Shown: in pieces, positions 38,793 through 48,432 of the stretch
Position numbering within the stretch: position 1 is the stretch's first letter
Layout: the number at the start of each line of letters is the position of its first letter
Source: Plasmodium malariae
Taxonomy: Eukaryota > Apicomplexa > Aconoidasida > Haemosporida > Plasmodiidae
Length of the DNA: 64,000 nucleotides
Assembly: GCF_900090045.1 (NCBI RefSeq)
Contig: NC_041786.1
Coordinates: 2,350,501-2,414,500 of the forward strand
Direction: 5' to 3'
Translations under genes and position numbers: made by a program
The notes under the pieces: generated by a model
Databases searched by the model: none
Seen by the model: only the letters and a program-made list of their open reading frames with translations
What the model was told of the DNA's origin: nothing

Positions 38793-39603
38793 ATGATTAT
38801 TTTTGAATTCCCCTCCAAACAAAAAGTTTTAAATATTATTATTAATACTATTGTGTCAAATGAAAAAAAATGGAATTTTTTTGAAGAAGGAAGCAAAGCT
38901 TATAATAGGAAGTTTGTAACAAGATAAACATACATTATTTCTTAATAGCATTATTTTATTGTATAATGCTCATTTGTGTAACAGTATGTTGTACAGATGA
39001 GTGTATGCGAGTAAGTGTGCATGCGCTTTTTTTTTTTTTTTTTTTTTTTTATGTAATTGTATGTATATATATATGTATGTCTTGTTTAGGGGCAATAATT
39101 ACCCATATCCACTCTACGAGCGTTCAATTTTAATTTTCAAAAAAATTAATAAACTCAGTGCTACTACATTCTTGTGCATAGAGCAACGTTTAACTAATAA
39201 AACAAACGTAAAACGTAAGTTATACATTTAACGTGATGTTAAATAGGATAATATTAAAAGTTTATGAAAAAAAAAAAAAAAATTCCCCGTCATTTCATGG
39301 AACATTGTTATGCTTTATTTCGTTGCAACTTAATACATTTTGACAACTGAGAACTTTGCTTTAGTACATATCTCAAATGAACAGTATATAATAAAATAAA
39401 ACGAATGAAGGAAAATGATTATATTATTGCAAATGTCAGAATATCCCGGTGTGTGTACGTTAATTTTTTTTTTTATTTAAAATTATTACATGAGGGTTCC
39501 TAAGTGCGCCTCCATTTATGTTAAAACAGGTGTACCTTTACCCAAGCGCACACATGTGTACACATATATACAAATGCGGCATTTTAAAAAAACTGCAAAA
39601 TAG
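38793..39603 (+). CDS. candidate organellar ribosomal protein uS10, 3 exons, C-terminus unresolved
   Basis: Predicted exons 38793-38911, 39090-39214 and 39530-39603 join in phase (AGGAA|GTTTG, TTTAG|GGGC, AAAC|GTAAGT, AACAG|GTGTAC) and encode 105 aa. The joined sequence follows the uS10 fold: a first strand and helix (LYERSILIFKKINKL, FLCIEQRLTN) then the PLP loop hairpin (NVKRVPLPKRTHVYTYIQ) and MRHFKKTAK, like the GPIPLP and SPHVxKxAR segments of bacterial/mitochondrial S10. The frame then meets TAG at 39601, exactly where family members continue with an REQFE-type strand. The overlapping TA|GCAAGT could be a GC-AG donor to a further exon; protein-like sequence near 40120-40230 (SIDQIILLLHIVQVYEIKAF) is a candidate but its phase does not fit directly. 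The ATG start is the first in frame; an upstream exon is possible. Family call is inference from motif resemblance. Confidence 0.45.
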
Positions 39604-41557
39604 CAAGTGTGATACGTTAAAAGGAATTGGGGTAACTAAAGGGACAAGACAAAAAATTTTGTACGTTATATATCCTTTTTTATGTGAGTATATAATTCGA
39701 AACAACCAAACATTTATGTTTGTACTTATGCGTTGGGAGTTGAGAACGTGAAATTTTACTTGTTACATTTTTACACATATACAAAAGTGCTGCATATGTG
39801 GACCTATTTTGCACTTCCTTTGAACGTACATATATAGAGAGATAGATGACAGATAGATAATTAGGTAGATAGATAAATGTATTCTTGGCTAAATACATTT
39901 TTGATACCAATACTAAGACTTTTATAAAATGTATAAATGTGATAAGAATAATATCGCCATATATTTTGTGTTTAGATGTCTGACTTTTCCGTCAAACTTT
40001 TTTTGTCTTGAAACAATTTTATCCTTACAACTTTGTGTAAATTTTCCTTTTTTTTTTCTTTTTTTCGGAATACGAATAACGCATTTTGAAAAAAAAAAAA
40101 AAAAAAAAAAAATTTCCATTGATCAGATAATATTATTACTTCATATTGTTCAAGTGTATGAAATAAAGGCGTTTAAAAGTCTTTTTTGTCCATATCATGT
40201 TGCATTGGGAAGAAAAGGAAATAAAAAATGAATTAATTAATATATATAGTTTTCCTCTTATTTGTTATAATATTTTTTACTTTAACTAAAGGAGTTTATA
40301 TGAATGTAATCCTCATTTAATAAAACAGAATACATGTTAAAAATTTTAATACGACTTTAATATGCAATAGTGATATCTATATTTTCAAACTTTCTCAATA
40401 TGAGAACACAATAAATTGCAATAATATATTTTTCTTTTTTCCATTATTTAAGGAAAAGAAAAAAATAAATAAAATAATAAAATAAGCCAGTTAAAAAATA
40501 CGGAAAGAAATACATGAACACCCAAAATAAACAAATAAATGAAATAATTGAAAAGTAAATAACATAACGATGGGATGAAAGGCTTTTATATAAAAAATGC
40601 TACGAAAATTGTTTACCTAAAAAGGCATCAAAAAAAAAAAAAAAATTCAACAAATAAAAAAAAAGAAATATGAAATATGTACTAAGTAATGCGTAATATG
40701 TAAATGAAATATGAAATATGAAATAAGAAATATTTAAATGATATATAAAATGCGTTACGTAAAATATGTTATATAAAATACGTTATATAAAGTATGTTAT
40801 ATAAAATACGTTATATAAAGTATGTTATATAAAATATGTTAAATAAAATGTGTTATATAAAATAGGTAATATGAATTAAGAAAAGGTTAGCCTTTATAAA
40901 TAATTTAGAAGAGCTAAATCAAGTTTTGACAAACCTGAAAAGTTCAAAAAAAAAATACAATTTCTAGAAAATAGAGTGGTACTATACATTGTGTACATAT
41001 ATATTTATATATATATATAACGCTATAAAATTATGTATATATACTATACTTATTTATATTACAGTATAGTATGATATAATATAAAATAAATTTATTTTGT
41101 AAAAAATAGGAAAACCAAATTTAAAACGAAATAAACTGACTTAAAATAAAAAAAAAAAAAAAGAAAAAAAAAAGCGAATTGAAGCGAAAAATGTACGGAA
41201 AAATGACACAATTATTAATGTACTATTTATAAAAAAAAAAAAAAAAAAAAAAAAGATGAAATAATTAAAACAATCTCTCTCCGGGCTCCCCCCCCAAAAA
41301 AAAAAGAAATAATAATAAAATTATAAAATAAATAAAGACGCATCAATCTAAATAGTAGTAACCCTTTGTTCCTGAAAATATCAAAAAAAAAAAAAAAAAA
41401 AAAAGGTAAATGTGTAAATATTTATGAAAACTGAATAAAATAAAACTGAAGTACAGAGGCAAAACATAATAGCAGCACACTAAAAGGGGGAAAAAGTAAG
41501 AGACAAAAAAAGAAAAAAAATAGCAAAAAAAAATAAATAAAATCAAAAAAGAAAAAA
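39604..41557. other. intergenic region upstream of hemolysin III
   Basis: Includes unresolved protein-like blocks at 39604-39751 (KLQNSKCDTLKGIGVTKGTR) and 40123-40231, possibly parts of the uS10-like gene. Then AT-only sequence: a TTATATAAAATACG-type repeat (40745-40870), poly(A) tracts and a C9 run at 41289-41297 close to the hemolysin III start. Confidence 0.4.
40745..40870. repeat. 14-bp degenerate tandem repeat
   Basis: Alternating units of GTTATATAAAATAC and GTTATATAAAGTAT, about eight copies. Confidence 0.8.
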
Positions 41558-42659
41558 ATGAGAGATTTAGGGAATTACTTCAACGTAAACTACAGTAAAA
41601 AGAAATTTGCAGATGTCAAAAAATATTTCAGCAAAGTAGACATATTTGATGTAACTGGCACAACGAGTATAGACGATGATAGAATTAGCTCTTTTTTAAA
41701 TTCAAAAAATTTATCTGAAAATGATAGGAAAATAGTAGAATTATATCGTGAAAAGAAAATAAGTAAGGTCATATTAATTAAATATATGGAACGATATGAA
41801 ACCACCATACTTAGAGGTAAAATACATCTAATATTAGTATTATTATCCCCTATATGGATGTTTTATATGTTATATTTATCCAAGACGATAACAGCAAAAA
41901 TATTTACATCCATCTCAGCAATATGTATCTTTTTTAATTTCTTTGCCTCCTTTTTACTTCATAATTTCGAATGGAAACCCAATTTATTTTTTTTAATTGA
42001 AAAAATTGATCATATAGGAATCTTTTTAATGATTAGTGGTTCATGTTTGCCAGTACCTGGCTTATTATTTAATAAGATGAAACTATTTGTTTATTTGACT
42101 CTTCAATTATTTTCTGTACTATTTGGAAGTCTGTTTATTTGTCGTAGTTGTTTCTCATCTGGAAATAGAATTACAAGGGCATGTACTTATATAATAGCAG
42201 GATTCTTACATGCAGTTTTTATTAAAGACTATTTTGTTTGTCTACTAACGAATGAAATTATTTTCTTAATCCTTCTTGCTATATTATATGTTGTCGGGGC
42301 TATCATATATTCTATTAAGAAGCCAAATATAATTTCAGGTGGGTAATTACGTAAATATGCTACACGTTTGCAAATATATATTAGAAGCGAGTTCGTGTAC
42401 TTATATCCATATACATATATGTACACACATATACCAGCACATCTATAGTCACATACTTACCCCTGCAGGTTGCTATATCTTATTACCATCATTCAGTGCG
42501 CTTTGTATCATTTTTGTTTACATCCACTTATGCCTTTATCAATTTTTTTGATTATTTACAGGTATCATTGAATTTCACGACGTTTTTCACATGTGCTGCC
42601 TAGGAAGTGCTGTGTGTACATTTGCCTTGAACTGCAGTGTTATAAGAAGGAAATCATAA
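41558..42659 (+). CDS. HlyIII: hemolysin III family membrane protein (PAQR-like), 2 exons
   Basis: Exons 41558-42338 and 42562-42659 (292 aa). Donor TTTCAG|GTGGGT, acceptor TTTACAG|GTATC, phase 1; the second exon supplies the last 32 residues. A soluble N-terminus of about 85 residues is followed by about seven membrane segments. Family metal-site positions are visible: His in ASFLLHNFEW, Asp in EKIDHIGIFLMISGS, and HxxxH in the second exon (EFHDVFHMCC). Without the second exon the protein would lack that last motif. The family is pore-forming in some bacteria and ceramidase/receptor-like (PAQR) in eukaryotes; the P. falciparum homologue has been described as having haemolytic activity. The local role is inferred. 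Position matches PF3D7_1455400 from memory. Confidence 0.93.
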
Positions 42660-42769
42660 TTTTTTTTGTATGAATATTTTATGTATATATACATGTATGT
42701 ATATAATCATATATTTGTTATGGAAGAAGAGCAAACTTGTATTTTTTCCACTTTAAAAAATGAAATGCA

Positions 42770-42915
42770 GAGGTGTACGATATTTAGAGGTGTACAATAT
42801 TTAGAGGTGTACGATATTTAGAGGTGTACGATATTTAGAGGTGTACGATATTTAGAGGTGTACGATATTTAGAGGTGTACGAAATGTAGAGGTGTACGAA
42901 ATGTAGAAATGTACA
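42770..42915. repeat. 17-bp tandem repeat 3' of hemolysin III
   Basis: Unit GAGGTGTACGATATTTA, about eight copies with drift at the 3' end, within the 3' flank of the gene. Confidence 0.9.
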
Positions 42916-43537
42916 GAATGTAGAGATATATGAGCGCACTGATATTTGATATGCTATTTTATAATATATTGTTATATGCATATAAATAAATATGTACACA
43001 CACATAAATATATATACATACGAACATACGCGCGTGCATACATGCGCGGGTAATCCATACATGTAGAGAGTGCCCATGTTAATTGAACCAAAGAGTTATA
43101 AAGAACACCGTCAATGCCATCTCCCAAAATATGTGTACGTTGAATACACGTTGAATGGAATATATAAATGAACTTTTATATGATTTATTTCTTTAATTTT
43201 TATTTTGATAAATTGCCTAGTTGTTACTGTTTCATGTATATGTGTATACGATAAGTTATCAATCATATTTTTTTGTATATAATGGTTAAATTATTTATGC
43301 GCACATAAATACGCATACGCACGTATAAATAAATAAGTATATATATATATATATGTGCCTTACGGTAAATTAAAAATTTATGTTTATGAATGTTACATTA
43401 ATTTTATGCAGTCTACATTCATCTTCGGTGAAGGCTGTTTTTTTTTAAATGTATTTTAGTATATATTTATTGAATCCTACTATTTTCTTGATTTTACTGT
43501 GTTTTTTCTTTTTAGTTCTTTTTCATTTCGTTTCGTT
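42916..43537. other. intergenic region
   Basis: AT-rich flank with TATATA and CATACATA tracts and a T tract at 43547-43570. I see no gene. Confidence 0.45.
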
Positions 43538-43975
43538 TCATATCTTTTTTTTTTTTTTTTTTTTTTTTTTCTCCTGTTTTAAATGAATCAACCACATAAA
43601 TGTACCTAGGAAAATTGCACCGAGTATCCCTTCCAGTTCTATATTATATTTCATCAAACATATGGCGTAATGTGGAAATAAAATGGAATGTAGTATTGAA
43701 ATGAGTAAGTCCCTAACTTGGTCAGAGTAATTTATGGTGTACTTAACATAAAATTGGTTTATTTTTGTAAAAAAAAAAAAAAAAAAAAGGGAAGTAGAAC
43801 TGTGTAAGCTTCTGTTCTCATTTCTGTAATGAGCTATAAATTGTACACACTTACACGTTTGTATATATTGTGTATTCATGTATATGTACTTACCACAATA
43901 TGGAGCACAAAAAGGGTAATTATTATACCTCACACATGGTGATAGAGTGCGTGTGTATAGTCTTCCATGAATCAT
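43538..43975 (-). CDS. candidate small membrane protein, at least 2 exons, splice uncertain
   Basis: The minus strand from ATG 43975 reads MIHGRLYTRTLSPCVRYNNY then PFCAPYC, ending at a strong donor TGTG|GTAAGT near 43892. Downstream, 43576-43740 encodes YSDQVRDLLISILHSILFPH, YNIELEG and a membrane helix ILGAIFLGTFMWLIHLK before a Lys-rich tail. Both blocks have protein-like composition, but the junction is unclear: the strong donor and the best acceptor (TATGTTAAG|TACACC) are not in phase, and a T18 run between them may also carry an error. I do not recognise the family. One or two membrane segments suggest an organelle membrane subunit; that is inference only. The continuous 166-aa ORF that spans the intron uses a TTG start and should not be taken as the protein. 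Confidence 0.45.
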   Translation of the reverse strand: MIHGRLYTRTLSPCVRYNNYPFCAPYCGKYIYMNTQYIQTCKCVQFIAHYRNENRSLHSSTSLFFFFFFTKINQFYVKYTINYSDQVRDLLISILHSILFPHYAICLMKYNIELEGILGAIFLGTFMWLIHLKQEKKKKKKKKKI

Positions 43976-44380
43976 ATTAAAAGAAAATTTAATAAAATAT
44001 GTACTTTGAATCTTTTTAAGGATTGTGTATTTGACCAAAGGTACATATTATTGACAGAAAAGAGAAAAGGCGAAAAAACAAAAAAACAAAAATAATTAAT
44101 AAAAAAAAGAAAGAACAACTAAAAATATGTTTATGGGAAAAAAGAGTGACTAAAAAAACATTAATAAAAGAGAGGAGGAACTTGGAGAAATTAACAAAGG
44201 TGAAAAATGAAAAAATGAAATAACTAAAATTGAAATTAAATGGGAAAAGAAAGACACAGATGGGCAAAAATAGGGAAGTATATAAAGGGAGATAAACAAA
44301 AACGACTAGCACCCAAATATGGGCATTGTGCATATTGTTGATATTGCGCATATTCTGTGTACTCATATGATCCTTGTGCG

Positions 44381-44422
<42 letters not shown>

Positions 44423-44535
44423 ACTTAATAATACAAGTTAACTCCAACTTGTGCATTAATTTTTCCCGTTTATCTTCGTATCCATCAAGTGACTAGTTTA
44501 TACTGATACCTCTAAACAATGAAAAGTTTATGTCA
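43976..44535. other. intergenic region between minus-strand genes
   Basis: A/T-rich stretch with a T31-type tract at 44380-44419. The 116-aa Phe-rich minus ORF here is composition-driven. Confidence 0.45.
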
Positions 44536-46911
44536 TCACATAGGTCGTGCAAGTATTTGAACTTTTTTAGGAAGGGGTTGCATCATTTGACCATTTGGGT
44601 TTATGAAATTTTGTCTTCTTAGTTGACCATGTTGTATATATTGAAGTGGTTGATCATATTGTACCGATTGCGCATGCTGGAATGGTTGACCATATTGTAC
44701 CGATTGTGTATTTTGGAGTGGTTGACCATATTGCACCGATGGTGTATTTTGGAGTGGTTGACTATATTGTACCGATGGTGTATTTTGGAGTGGTTGACTA
44801 TATTGTACCGGTTGAGTATGTTGAGGAGATTTATTTGTTGCTACACAACCTGCAGTGCTACAAGTAGGTAAATATTCACTAGATGTAGAAGAGTAACGCA
44901 TTATAGGTTTATTTACATTCATGTTTTGTGACAACGAATTAAGTTGTATAAGATTTGGTGTTGCATGATTTAAGTTATTATTATTTGGATATACTGTTCT
45001 TCGTTGAGGAAGAATATTATTTGATACTTGATCTTGAACAAAAGTATTACGAGGTATATAATTTTGATTGTTATATGAAGTTAAATTATTGGCTAATGCT
45101 GCTGCTTGTGGTATCTGTTGTATATAGTTTCTTTCGTATGATAATGGCATTTGAACATTCTGTGCATTCGTATATGCTTCTAAATTTTGCGTCTGTGGAA
45201 GTAGTTGTACTGCTGGCAGTGGCATCGATTGTACTGTTGACGATGAAACTGACTGAAATTTGGAGGAAGGAACTACTTGCATCAAGGGGTTCGTCATAAC
45301 GTGTTGCTGATTTAGTACCATTGCATTAAGCTCAGGTTGTGAAGTCATTTGTGCATACGAAGGATGTACATACTGGTAAGCCCTCGGCTCATATAAATTA
45401 AGCAAATTATTATTATAAAGTTGCTGCTGATTTTGCTGCTGATTTTGCTGCTGTTGTTGCTGCTGTTGTTGCTGCTGTTGTTGCTGCTGTTGTTGCTGCT
45501 GTTGTTGCTGCTGTTGTTGCTGCTGTTGTTGCTGCTGTTGTTGCTGCTGTTGTTGCTGCATAGCTATTACGTTATTAATAGAACTGGTTGTAGAATGAGG
45601 ATACTGTACCTGACACGCACTTGAACCCTGAGTATGATCATTCATCATATATACATTTGGCATCATCTGTTGAGATATATCAAAAGTTTCATTATTATCT
45701 ACTTGGATTATGTTCGTTGGTATTATTGTATCATTGCCTGAATTTGTGTTCCCTTTAAAAAAACAATTTCTATTATAAACTACTGGTTCTTTTTTTATGT
45801 TCACTAAAGATGGGTATTTTATAGCCTCATTTATTGCACCATTAGTACAAGTAGCAGTAGTAACAGCAGTAGCACCAGTAGCGATAGCATAATTTTCTAG
45901 TGGCATATCTAACTGAATGGGTGTTGTGTCCATATCCGTAGGATTCTGTAAAATGGCTGGGTCGTTTTTTATAATTATATTTGGCCTTGTACTATTTACA
46001 TATATAGGTTGGGGAGCTTTATTTTTAAAAACGATATTTGCTGGTGGCGGATTAATTACTAAGGGTGGTCTTGGCTCATTAGTTACTATAACAGTTGGAG
46101 GTTGTCTTATATATAACTGTGGAAGGACTTGTTGATTTTTTAATACAACAGGAGTTGTTGGGTCTACATAGTTAGGGCTTAATACATTCATAGAGTTATT
46201 CATTTTTTCTGGTGTGTTTATGATAAATGGGTACGCCTTACTATTATTATTATTATTATTAATATTATTATTATTAATATTGTTATTGTAATTGCTATTG
46301 TTATTATTACTGTTATTGTTGCTATTATTATTGTTATTACGATCCTCCGCGTAAATCATCCTACTGTTTAATGTCATTACGGGCTGCTCGTATTGATTGT
46401 TTGCATTTGTATAAGAGTAATCGGAAATTTCCCCGTTTTTGATAGGGGTGTTGTTAACACCATTGTTATTTCCATTGATATTACCGTCATTGTCATTATT
46501 ACAATAGTTATTACGATTATTATTACCACTGTTATTACAATTATTATTACAATTATTATTACCACTGTTATTATTGTTACCATTCATGGTATAATTTTTA
46601 TGGGATTTCCTTTTGGACCCCCTTTCTCGTTTTCCAATTTTGTTTGTAAACATATCCTCCTGGGAATATGATACATTCATATCATTGTTTTTTTTCGTAT
46701 TTGATTTTTTATATTTATCTTCATACTTATTACATTCATCATTGTCATTTTTGGTAACAAATTCCACCCATCCTTCAAATTCTATTTCTCCCTCATCAGT
46801 GCATGTATCACTATGTGTAGAACCGTTTACCGTTGGTTTGCAATATGTTGAACCCCCACTAGAATATCTATGTTTTCTACTTGAACTCCTTCTAGATTTA
46901 AGCACATCCAT
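44536..46911 (-). CDS. polyQ, Asn-rich and Pro-repeat protein of unknown function
   Basis: Single-exon ORF of 791 aa starting MDVLKSRRSSSRKHRYSSGG. An N-terminal basic and acidic segment (EIEFEGWVEFVTK) is followed by long Asn runs (about residues 110-235). A Pro-rich module follows at about 265-330, with spaced repeats PPTVIVTNEPRPPLVINPPP and ANIVFKNKAPQPIYVN and RPNIIIKNDPA. Then a pure Gln run of about 40 residues (about 450-497) and C-terminal 12-residue repeats of the form YSQPLQNTPSVQ (about 705-765). The Pro/Val/Ile module resembles in style the repeat modules of alveolate cortical (inner membrane complex) proteins, but I cannot name a family. No signal peptide or membrane helix. Likely the orthologue of the gene next to hemolysin III in P. 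falciparum (PF3D7_1455300 from memory). Confidence 0.8.
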   Translation of the reverse strand: MDVLKSRRSSSRKHRYSSGGSTYCKPTVNGSTHSDTCTDEGEIEFEGWVEFVTKNDNDECNKYEDKYKKSNTKKNNDMNVSYSQEDMFTNKIGKRERGSKRKSHKNYTMNGNNNNSGNNNCNNNCNNSGNNNRNNYCNNDNDGNINGNNNGVNNTPIKNGEISDYSYTNANNQYEQPVMTLNSRMIYAEDRNNNNNSNNNSNNNNSNYNNNINNNNINNNNNNSKAYPFIINTPEKMNNSMNVLSPNYVDPTTPVVLKNQQVLPQLYIRQPPTVIVTNEPRPPLVINPPPANIVFKNKAPQPIYVNSTRPNIIIKNDPAILQNPTDMDTTPIQLDMPLENYAIATGATAVTTATCTNGAINEAIKYPSLVNIKKEPVVYNRNCFFKGNTNSGNDTIIPTNIIQVDNNETFDISQQMMPNVYMMNDHTQGSSACQVQYPHSTTSSINNVIAMQQQQQQQQQQQQQQQQQQQQQQQQQQQQQQQQQQQQQQNQQQNQQQLYNNNLLNLYEPRAYQYVHPSYAQMTSQPELNAMVLNQQHVMTNPLMQVVPSSKFQSVSSSTVQSMPLPAVQLLPQTQNLEAYTNAQNVQMPLSYERNYIQQIPQAAALANNLTSYNNQNYIPRNTFVQDQVSNNILPQRRTVYPNNNNLNHATPNLIQLNSLSQNMNVNKPIMRYSSTSSEYLPTCSTAGCVATNKSPQHTQPVQYSQPLQNTPSVQYSQPLQNTPSVQYGQPLQNTQSVQYGQPFQHAQSVQYDQPLQYIQHGQLRRQNFINPNGQMMQPLPKKVQILARPM
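44636..44820 (-). repeat. 36-bp coding repeat (QPLQNTPSVQYS)
   Basis: About five units of 36 bp encode variants of QPLQNTPSVQYS/G at the C-terminus of the polyQ protein; two adjacent units are nearly identical at the DNA level, which suggests recent duplication. Confidence 0.88.
45421..45560 (-). repeat. polyglutamine (CAG/CAA) tract
   Basis: About 45 Gln codons with a regular alternation of CAG CAG CAA CAG CAA-type order on the minus strand. The regular mixed pattern points to expansion of a 15-bp unit, not of a pure triplet. Confidence 0.9.
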
Positions 46912-47579
46912 ATTTTTATTCTTTTTATTTTTTCCTTCAACACAGTCTTTTTTTATATTTTCTATCTATACAAATTTTATTTTATTTTTTTTCTTTTTAT
47001 AAAGTCTTTTTTTTTTTTTTTTTTTTTTATTATTATTCTACATGTGCATATGTAAGTATATGCTTCTGCAGTTCTTCACACGCATACATACGGGTACGGC
47101 GTATTCACGTACATACAATTTTTACATAACACAGATGAATTGTTCACTTGCGAATATTTCCTTCTAAACAAATGTCAGAGGTAATATCTACGCACATACT
47201 TCTTTTTGCAAAAAGAGGAGAAGAAACTTTAGGAATTCAATAGAACGGTTATAGTGTTTAAAAATACATTTTAGTTTTAACTTTATTTTTATGGTATGAT
47301 TGAAATTCTAATTTAGGAGAACAAAATACTATCTGAAAATAAAAAAAGAAAAATATAGAAAATATGGTATAATAAAAATTTGTATATAAAAAAAATTTCT
47401 TTTTTTTTGGGGAAATTTTAGTTATATTAAGAGAGAACTACCTATTTTGGCTAGCTTATATTAAGTGTAAATTATTCATTAATTTTTCGTTTATTGAAGT
47501 GTAATTTTTACTTTTCGTATTTTTCGCCAATATATGTGAATATGCAAACGTATGTATATATGTATACATATTTGTACAC

Positions 47580-47616
<37 letters not shown>

Positions 47617-47621
47617 ATTTT

Positions 47622-47715
47622 AACAGTTTCGCTGTTGAAACTAACCAAATATGGCATTGCAGCCAATATGTAACTTCTTGTACTAGATTTATTCTGCTCT
47701 GGTAAGAGCAGCAAT
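47622..47715. ncRNA. candidate structured non-coding RNA with three hairpins
   Basis: An island of balanced composition directly after a TA tract. Hairpins in order on plus: AGTTTC-GCTGTT-GAAACT (47625-47642), ATATGGC...GCCAATAT (47649-47669) and CTGCTCT-GGTA-AGAGCAG (47694-47711), the last a perfect 7-bp stem with a tetraloop, followed by an ACA at 47716-47718. There is no tRNA layout. The type is unknown; a snoRNA or other small RNA is possible and the strand is not determined. Confidence 0.35.
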
Positions 47716-48282
47716 ACATACTATATTATATATATTAATTTATGTATAGTTCTGTAAACATTTACAAAATCGCAACAACACTAATTAAATGAGAAAACAG
47801 GTTTAATTTTTTTTTAAAAAATTCGAAAAATTATTCTTAAAGAACAAATTTAAGAATCAGTTGCATGTTGCAAACATATTAAATCAATACAACTATGAGT
47901 TTAATAGTTATGCAAAACGCAAACAAATAATTGCCTAATTGAATTAGTAAATATAAGTGAATGAACAAAAAAAATAAAAAAAAAACATAATAAAATATAA
48001 AAACAAAATATACAAATAAATAATAAACGAATAAATAAACAAGTGAATAAATAAATATACAGGTTGATGGATAAAACAGTTTTACTAAAAGCGCAGATGT
48101 ACAAATTATTAAGAAAAACGAAATGACATAAACAGTACGACAACATATAGAAAATAATTGTGCGTATTACCCTTTATAGATAAAAGGTTCTAATTAAACA
48201 ACTAAAATAAAATGGTAAATGTATCAATTAAAAATATAAATTTTCATTAAAAAAGATAAAAACAACATAAAAACAAATTAAC

Positions 48283-48432
48283 AATCAAAAAAACGAAAAA
48301 ACGAAAAAACGAAAAAACGAAAAAACGAAAAAACGAAAAAACGAAAAAACGAAAAAACGAAAAAACGAAAAAACGAAAAAACGAAAAAACGAAAAAACGA
48401 AAAAACGAAAAAACGAAAAAACGAAAAAACAA
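48283..48432. repeat. 8-bp tandem repeat (CGAAAAAA)n
   Basis: About 17 perfect copies of CGAAAAAA, then drift to CAAAAAAA and TAAAAAAA units up to about 48520. It produces overlapping Phe/Arg ORFs of 72 and 85 aa on the minus strand, which are artefacts. Confidence 0.95.

Noticed and set aside
44016..44366. 116-aa Phe/Ser-rich minus-strand ORF
   Set aside because: Composition mirrors the A-rich plus strand and no conserved-looking segment is present.
44623..45624. Plus-strand Leu-rich ORFs opposite the polyQ gene
   Set aside because: They are antisense readings of the Gln and QPLQNT repeats.
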